Source of the DNA: an uncultured Bacteroides sp. | GTDB lineage: Bacteria; Bacteroidota; Bacteroidia; Bacteroidales; Bacteroidaceae | Reading direction: 5' to 3' | Assembly: GCA_902472795.1 (NCBI GenBank) | Contig: CABROZ010000078.1 | Span: 1 to 10,851, forward strand | DNA: 10,851 bases | Shown here: positions 7,868-10,851 of the stretch, piece by piece | How positions within the stretch are numbered: position 1 is the stretch's first letter | Layout of the letters: every line of letters begins with the position of its first letter | The notes under the pieces: model-generated | Database searches by the model: none | What the model saw: the letters and a program-made list of their open reading frames with translations, nothing else | Told to the model about the DNA's origin: nothing | Program-made: the position numbers and the translations under genes

Positions 7868-7878
7868 GTGTTTTACAC
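7868..7878. promoter_or_regulatory. Small inverted repeat in the activase leader (possible operator)
   Basis: GTGT-TTT-ACAC forms a short perfect inverted repeat between the -7-like box (7891-7898) and the activase ATG at 7861. Its position just downstream of the likely transcription start suits a repressor site, perhaps for the co-transcribed TetR protein. The arms are only 4 bp, so chance occurrence is quite possible. Confidence 0.25.
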
Positions 7879-7890
7879 CTTTGTCAGACG

Positions 7891-7898
7891 CAAAAGTA
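7891..7898 (-). promoter_or_regulatory. Bacteroidetes-type -7 promoter element for the activase operon
   Basis: Read on the - strand the site is TACTTTTG, an exact match to the Bacteroidetes -7 consensus TAnnTTTG. It lies 29 bases upstream of the activase ATG, implying a leader of about 20-25 bases. No good -33 TTTG/TTG element is seen at the usual 19-21 base spacing, so the promoter may be weak or need an activator. Confidence 0.6.
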
Positions 7899-8173
7899 AG
7901 GAACCTGTTTGATTAAGAATGAGAAGAGAATTAACAATTAACATTATTTATTTTAGTTTCGCGAATAGCGGATGCAAGGGAGGAAAAACAAATATTGAGG
8001 GGCGAAAACTCGAGAAGCTTTCGAACGGGGAAGAAAGTATCAAAATGTCATCCAGATAGGACTATAGGATATGATAAAATTGTTATTGACTGTTCAAAAA
8101 GAAGGACCCTAACCCGATTGGAAGCAAACAGACTGTTAAATGCGGAATACGTTTCGTGTAAAGAATCGGATGG
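7899..8173. other. Gene-free spacer of about 275 bases
   Basis: No convincing gene was found between the activase promoter and the peptidase terminator. A + strand open frame (7995-8240, TTG start) has no ribosome site and runs through the terminator stem, so it is not called. TTAAC occurs twice in tandem near 7931-7942 in an A+T-rich stretch. GACTGTTCAAA and GACTGTTAAAT recur about 40 bases apart near 8089 and 8131. No tRNA fold or strong internal hairpin was recognised by eye. Confidence 0.6.
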
Positions 8174-8230
8174 AAAAGGCCTCCTGACAGCAGCAGGCCA
8201 GACATCGGTGCAGGCTGCTGTCGGGAGGCC
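8174..8230 (-). terminator. Long-stem rho-independent terminator of the M64 peptidase gene
   Basis: The arms at 8178-8194 and 8214-8230 (GGCCTCCTGACAGCAGC on +) pair over 17 positions with a single mismatch, around a 19-base loop. On the - strand the stem is followed by TTTT (8174-8177), 14 bases beyond the peptidase stop codon. The stem is unusually long and G+C-rich for a terminator, but position and polarity fit well. Confidence 0.85.
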
Positions 8231-8243
8231 GTATTGTTAGGAT

Positions 8244-9521
8244 TTATTTCGTATAGAAATCGATCATTCGTTTGATGGCCCGTTGACAGACAGGGCAGAA
8301 AGTCGGGTAGCTGTTGGTTCGCATACGGCAGTCGTCGGCCGGGCGGTAAACACCTTTCGATGAATAGCCGCCTCCTTCGTACACTCCCACAGGATAATGT
8401 TTGCTTTTATCCGACGGAGTAGGGATCGGCGTGTTGGGTGCCAGCATGTCTTCCCATTTGGAGGCAAAATCAACGCGGGTGGTGAGGTTCTGTTCCCACG
8501 GCTCGATGTCCAGCGGATACATGCCCGACATGACGTCGTCATCGTAGAAGTATTCGTCGCCCAAGCCGCCAAAGCTATGGCCGAATTCGTGTACGACTAC
8601 AGGGCGGAATTGCGGATGGTGGGCTGTAGTCAGTGTGTACGAGTTGTAGATGCCTCCGCCACCGTATTCTTCGGTATTGGCCAGAATGATGATGTGCTCG
8701 TAGGGAATGCCGGCCAGTGCGTCGTGAATGGATTTCACACGCGAGGTGGTCAGGTATCTGTCCGAATAGAAGGTACTGAAGTGAGAGCTGAATGCAGTGT
8801 GTTTCCATTCGCCTAAGCGGGGAATACTTACACCGCTGTCCTGCGACGGACTGGCAACGGCAACGATGTTGAAGCACGACTTCATGCTTTTAAAAGGTTC
8901 GTGGGCAAACAGGCTTTCGCAGGCGATGGCTGCGTCCTGATAAAAAGTTTCCATTTCGTCCGGAGTGTATCCTTCGGCCAGTATGGTTACGTCGATGCAC
9001 TGTTCGGCACTGCCGCTTTGCAGCAGATATTTGTGGGGAGTGATGTGCGACAGTCCTTTCCGGTGGATCAGGATGTCGTCGGGGTTGATCACGTGCTTCA
9101 GGCTGGCCTGTACGTTCCGTCGCATGTCGAAAAGGGTGATTTCTACTTCGGCCGGTCGGAGCGGATAGGGAATCAGGAACGTATTTTCGAAACCTTTCAC
9201 CGTTTGTTGCGCTTCGTCGGTTTCGAGCCATTCCTGAAAGAGGGACGAGAATGAGGTCTTGTAGATGATTTGTCCGCTCTGCAGGTCTTTCACTACCAGT
9301 TGTCCGTTGCCTTCTATGGGCAGTTCGGCCAAATGATGTTTCCGGCCAGCCCATGAGGGCAGGGAGCAGATTTCATCCACGCAAATTTCCTGTTTGGCGG
9401 CATTTCCGGTGAAAATATAGTCCAGCCTCAGTGTTTTGTCGGCAAAGTAATCGTTGAAGTTTTGTGCAAATGCGGTCATGGCCATGCACAGACTTATCAG
9501 AAGCAATCCTATTTTTCTCAT
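8244..9521 (-). CDS. Secreted zinc peptidase, IgA-peptidase M64 family
   Basis: This is a predicted exported metallopeptidase of 425 aa. The N-terminus (MRKIGLLLISLCMAMTAFAQ) is a classical signal peptide with likely cleavage after residue 19 (AFA-Q). C12 is preceded by Leu and not by a lipobox small residue, so a lipoprotein is unlikely; periplasm or outside is expected. Residues of about 21-160 form a beta-rich N-terminal domain. The catalytic domain runs from about 170, with IDVTILAEGYT and the zinc motif HEFGHSFGGLGDEY at 311-324. H311 and H315 are ligands, E312 is the catalytic base, and the third ligand is probably the acidic D322/E323 region. Near the end, C398, C409 and C412 include a CPVC motif, possibly for a disulfide or a metal. 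The family is named after a clostridial IgA protease, but Bacteroides members have no established IgA activity, so the substrate is unknown. It has its own promoter and terminator. Confidence 0.92.
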   Translation of the reverse strand: MRKIGLLLISLCMAMTAFAQNFNDYFADKTLRLDYIFTGNAAKQEICVDEICSLPSWAGRKHHLAELPIEGNGQLVVKDLQSGQIIYKTSFSSLFQEWLETDEAQQTVKGFENTFLIPYPLRPAEVEITLFDMRRNVQASLKHVINPDDILIHRKGLSHITPHKYLLQSGSAEQCIDVTILAEGYTPDEMETFYQDAAIACESLFAHEPFKSMKSCFNIVAVASPSQDSGVSIPRLGEWKHTAFSSHFSTFYSDRYLTTSRVKSIHDALAGIPYEHIIILANTEEYGGGGIYNSYTLTTAHHPQFRPVVVHEFGHSFGGLGDEYFYDDDVMSGMYPLDIEPWEQNLTTRVDFASKWEDMLAPNTPIPTPSDKSKHYPVGVYEGGGYSSKGVYRPADDCRMRTNSYPTFCPVCQRAIKRMIDFYTK

Positions 9522-9545
9522 ATTCGTTCACTTTTATTGGTTGGC

Positions 9546-9573
9546 ACAAAGATACGTGCTTTGTTTCGTATCT
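9546..9573. promoter_or_regulatory. Two interlocking inverted repeats over the peptidase promoter (candidate operator)
   Basis: AGATACG (9550-9556) and CGTATCT (9567-9573) are perfect 7-bp inverted arms separated by 10 bases. Overlapping them, ACAAAG (9546-9551) and CTTTGT (9559-9564) form a second perfect inverted pair. Together they cover the -7 box and most of the spacer up to the -33 element, where a dimeric repressor would block RNA polymerase. The Lrp/AsnC-type gene reads divergently from this same intergenic region and is a natural candidate regulator; this link is inferred. Confidence 0.45.
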
Positions 9574-9578
9574 GCAAT
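9547..9578 (-). promoter_or_regulatory. Bacteroidetes-type promoter of the M64 peptidase gene
   Basis: On the - strand TATCTTTG (9547-9554) matches the -7 consensus TAnnTTTG exactly. ATTG (9575-9578) sits 20 bases upstream as a plausible -33 element. The start codon at 9521 lies 25 bases downstream of the -7 box, giving a short leader. Confidence 0.75.
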
Positions 9579-9637
9579 TTTATTCGTTTCTTTGTCATAA
9601 AAGTTATAAATCGGATGTTTATCGAGAAAAAAATGAT

Positions 9638-9645
9638 TAACTTTG
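9638..9645 (+). promoter_or_regulatory. Bacteroidetes-type -7 promoter element of the Lrp-type gene
   Basis: TAACTTTG matches TAnnTTTG exactly and lies 58 bases upstream of the ATG at 9704. The upstream TTT at 9618-9620 is a weak and closely spaced -33 candidate. The element supports the ATG at 9704 as start, since a GTG start at 9656 would leave a leader of only a few bases. Confidence 0.65.
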
Positions 9646-9703
9646 CAGAAAAGCCGTGTGTGAATACGGGAAGAATTTATTTATTAATTATTTTGAATTG
9701 AAC

Positions 9704-10192
9704 ATGGGACATCATCAATTGGATACTTTAGACGAGCAAATATTAAAGTTGATAGCCGACAATGCGCGCATTCCTTTTCTGGAAGTGGCACGCGCCTGTA
9801 ATGTTTCGGGAGCAGCCATTCATCAGCGTATTCAGAAGCTGACTAATCTGGGCATATTGAAGGGCTCGGAGTTTGTTATCGATCCTGAAAAGATCGGATA
9901 TGAAACGTGTGCCTACATTGGCATATACCTGAAGGACCCCGCTTCGTTCGATGCCGTAACAAAGGCGTTGGAGGCCATTCCTGAAATAGTGGAGTGCCAC
10001 TTTACGACAGGTAAGTACGACATGTTCATCAAGCTGTATGCCCGCAACAATCACCATTTGCTAAGCATCATTCACGACAAGCTGCAACCGTTGGGACTGG
10101 CTCGTACGGAAACGTTGATCTCGTTTCACGAGGCCATCAAGCGTCAGATGCCGATTGTGGTGGAAGACGAGGACGATGGTTTGGAAAGCTGA
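9704..10192 (+). CDS. Lrp/AsnC-family transcriptional regulator
   Basis: This is a feast/famine-type DNA-binding protein of 162 aa, the normal family length. The N-terminal winged helix-turn-helix is at about residues 7-52 (LDEQILKLIADNARIPFLEV, then NVSGAAIHQRIQKLTNLGIL). The C-terminal RAM ligand-binding domain spans about 66-142, with the conserved turn TTGKYDMFIKLYA (101-113) that binds amino acids or similar effectors in this family. An acidic tail (VEDEDDGLES) ends the protein. A longer frame from the GTG at 9656 would add 16 residues with no family similarity and would start almost at the promoter, so the ATG at 9704 is chosen. The gene is divergent from the M64 peptidase with a 182-base shared upstream region, and converges on folA. 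Regulation of itself or of the peptidase is possible but unproven. Confidence 0.93.
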   Translation: MGHHQLDTLDEQILKLIADNARIPFLEVARACNVSGAAIHQRIQKLTNLGILKGSEFVIDPEKIGYETCAYIGIYLKDPASFDAVTKALEAIPEIVECHFTTGKYDMFIKLYARNNHHLLSIIHDKLQPLGLARTETLISFHEAIKRQMPIVVEDEDDGLES

Positions 10193-10218
10193 AGACGCTA
10201 AGATGAGGGTCAGCCAGA

Positions 10219-10707
10219 TTACTTTCTCACATAGTCGGCAAAGGCATAAGGGCAGGGATGCTTCTCATCGGCAGGATGAGGCTCCCTGCTTTTTTCTGTC
10301 CATACGGCAGGATCGATGGTAGGGAAATAGGCATCGGCCTGTGGCGCCTCGTCGTCTATTTCGGTCAGGCAGAGGCGGTCGGCCAGCGGAAGTGCCTGTC
10401 GATAGACGCTTTCGCCGCCGATGATGTAGATGTCTTCATCGCTGCCGCAATGTTCCAGCGCTTCCTGCAGGCCGGTGAACACTTCGGCACCGGGGCATAC
10501 GGTAGCGGCGTTGGACGACAGGACGATGTTCCGCCGGTTGGGCAACGCCCCTTTGGGCAGCGACTCAAAAGTTTTGCGTCCCATGACGATGGTGTGTCCG
10601 GTGGTCAGGGCTTTGAAGCGTTTCAGGTCGTTGGGCAGCCAGAACAGCAGTTTGTTCTGGTAGCCGATGGCCAGGCGGCGATCGACGGCGGCGATGATGC
10701 TGATCAT
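10219..10707 (-). CDS. folA: Dihydrofolate reductase
   Basis: The enzyme reduces dihydrofolate to tetrahydrofolate with NADPH, restoring the cofactor used by thymidylate synthase. The 162-aa length is typical for bacterial chromosomal DHFR. Visible motifs are ISIIAAVDRRLAIGYQNKL at the N-terminus and the substrate loop WLPNDLKRFK with the catalytic acid at D27. The NADPH-binding GRKTFESLP (43-51) and RRNIVLS (58-64) follow, then IYIIGGESVYRQALP (93-107) with the conserved Gly-Gly, and the late LTEID strand (114-118). The start ATG at 10707 lies 21 bases after the thyA stop on the same strand, so thyA and folA form an operon, a common arrangement that ties dTMP synthesis to folate recycling. 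The stop codon at 10219 faces the Lrp-type gene across 26 bases; no hairpin terminator is visible in that gap. Confidence 0.96.
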   Translation of the reverse strand: MISIIAAVDRRLAIGYQNKLLFWLPNDLKRFKALTTGHTIVMGRKTFESLPKGALPNRRNIVLSSNAATVCPGAEVFTGLQEALEHCGSDEDIYIIGGESVYRQALPLADRLCLTEIDDEAPQADAYFPTIDPAVWTEKSREPHPADEKHPCPYAFADYVRK

Positions 10708-10728
10708 ATTCCGATGTTTGTTTCAGGG

Positions 10729-10851
10729 TTATACAGATACTTTTCCGGCAATGTGCGGATGCGGGTTGTAGTTCACTAATTCGAAGTCCTCATACTGGAA
10801 GTCGAAGATGCTCTTGACATCCGGATTGATGTGCATCTGCGGCAGGGGGGG
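10729..10851 (-). CDS. thyA: Thymidylate synthase, C-terminal 40 residues (5' part outside window)
   Basis: The - strand frame from the window edge encodes 40 residues and a TAA stop. The segments LPQMHINPDVKSIFDF, YEDFELVNYNPHPHIAGKV and a terminal valine match the conserved C-terminus of ThyA, including the Tyr and His near NYNPHP that contact dUMP or folate. ThyA methylates dUMP to dTMP using methylene-tetrahydrofolate, producing the dihydrofolate that the next gene's product reduces. The gene runs off the window, so upstream features are not visible. The last seven bases of the window are a G run on +, which translates here as Pro-Pro. Confidence 0.93.
   Translation of the reverse strand, partial: PPLPQMHINPDVKSIFDFQYEDFELVNYNPHPHIAGKVSV

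Noticed and set aside
7954..7961. TAGTTTCG as a + strand promoter element
   Set aside because: It misses the TAnnTTTG consensus by one base, lacks a -33 element, and has no credible gene downstream on that strand.
8014..8030. Near-palindromic run around AAGCTT in the spacer
   Set aside because: The arms pair only with mismatches or a bulge, so it is not a credible operator or attachment site.
7995..8240. An 81-codon + strand open frame upstream of the activase promoter
   Set aside because: It has only a TTG start, no ribosome site and no recognisable family. Its last third lies inside the 17-bp terminator stem of the opposing peptidase gene, so it is most likely chance.
9656..9703. A GTG start that would extend the Lrp-type protein by 16 residues
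   Set aside because: The extra residues lie outside the family's usual N-terminus. The GTG is only about 10 bases after the -7 box, while the ATG at 9704 gives a standard 162-aa protein.

Overview
The window looks like chromosomal DNA of a Bacteroides-type organism (order Bacteroidales). Three lines of evidence support this. Promoter-like sites match the Bacteroidetes -7 consensus TAnnTTTG, and start codons mostly lack strong Shine-Dalgarno sequences. The gene families are typical of gut Bacteroides: ExbB/ExbD with an extra membrane protein, a secreted M64 peptidase, a giant acyl-CoA dehydratase activase, and thyA-folA. The species cannot be fixed from the sequence alone. No mobile element, CRISPR array, tRNA or rRNA was seen.

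Region 1 (1-2276, + strand) is a tight energy-transduction operon. It holds the 3' part of an exbB/tolQ/motA-type proton channel gene that is cut by the window edge, a 160-aa four-helix membrane protein of unknown function, and two different exbD genes that overlap by one base. A strong, probably bidirectional terminator closes it. The products should form an inner-membrane proton-driven motor that powers TonB-type outer-membrane transport.

Region 2 (2277-7898, - strand) reads, in transcription order, as a 1399-aa fused acyl-CoA dehydratase activase/dehydratase-like protein, a TetR-family repressor starting 7 bases after it, and a GNAT acetyltransferase. A TACTTTTG promoter element lies just upstream of the large gene, with a small inverted repeat between promoter and start codon. 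The short spacing suggests that the TetR protein regulates its own operon. A block of nested inverted repeats lies in the 3' spacer.

Region 3 (about 7900-8173) is a spacer with no convincing gene.

Region 4 (8174-9578, - strand) is a secreted zinc peptidase of the IgA-peptidase M64 family. It has a clear promoter overlapped by two interlocking inverted repeats and a long-stem terminator.

Region 5 (9638-10192, + strand) is an Lrp/AsnC-family regulator, transcribed divergently from the peptidase.

Region 6 (10219-10851, - strand) is folA (dihydrofolate reductase) preceded by the 3' end of thyA (thymidylate synthase), the usual folate/dTMP pair. It converges on the lrp-type gene across a 26-base spacer.

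Most of the window is ordinary housekeeping or accessory sequence. The parts most worth a second look are the single-chain tandem activase, the uncharacterised membrane protein inside the exb operon, and the operator-like repeat at the peptidase promoter.
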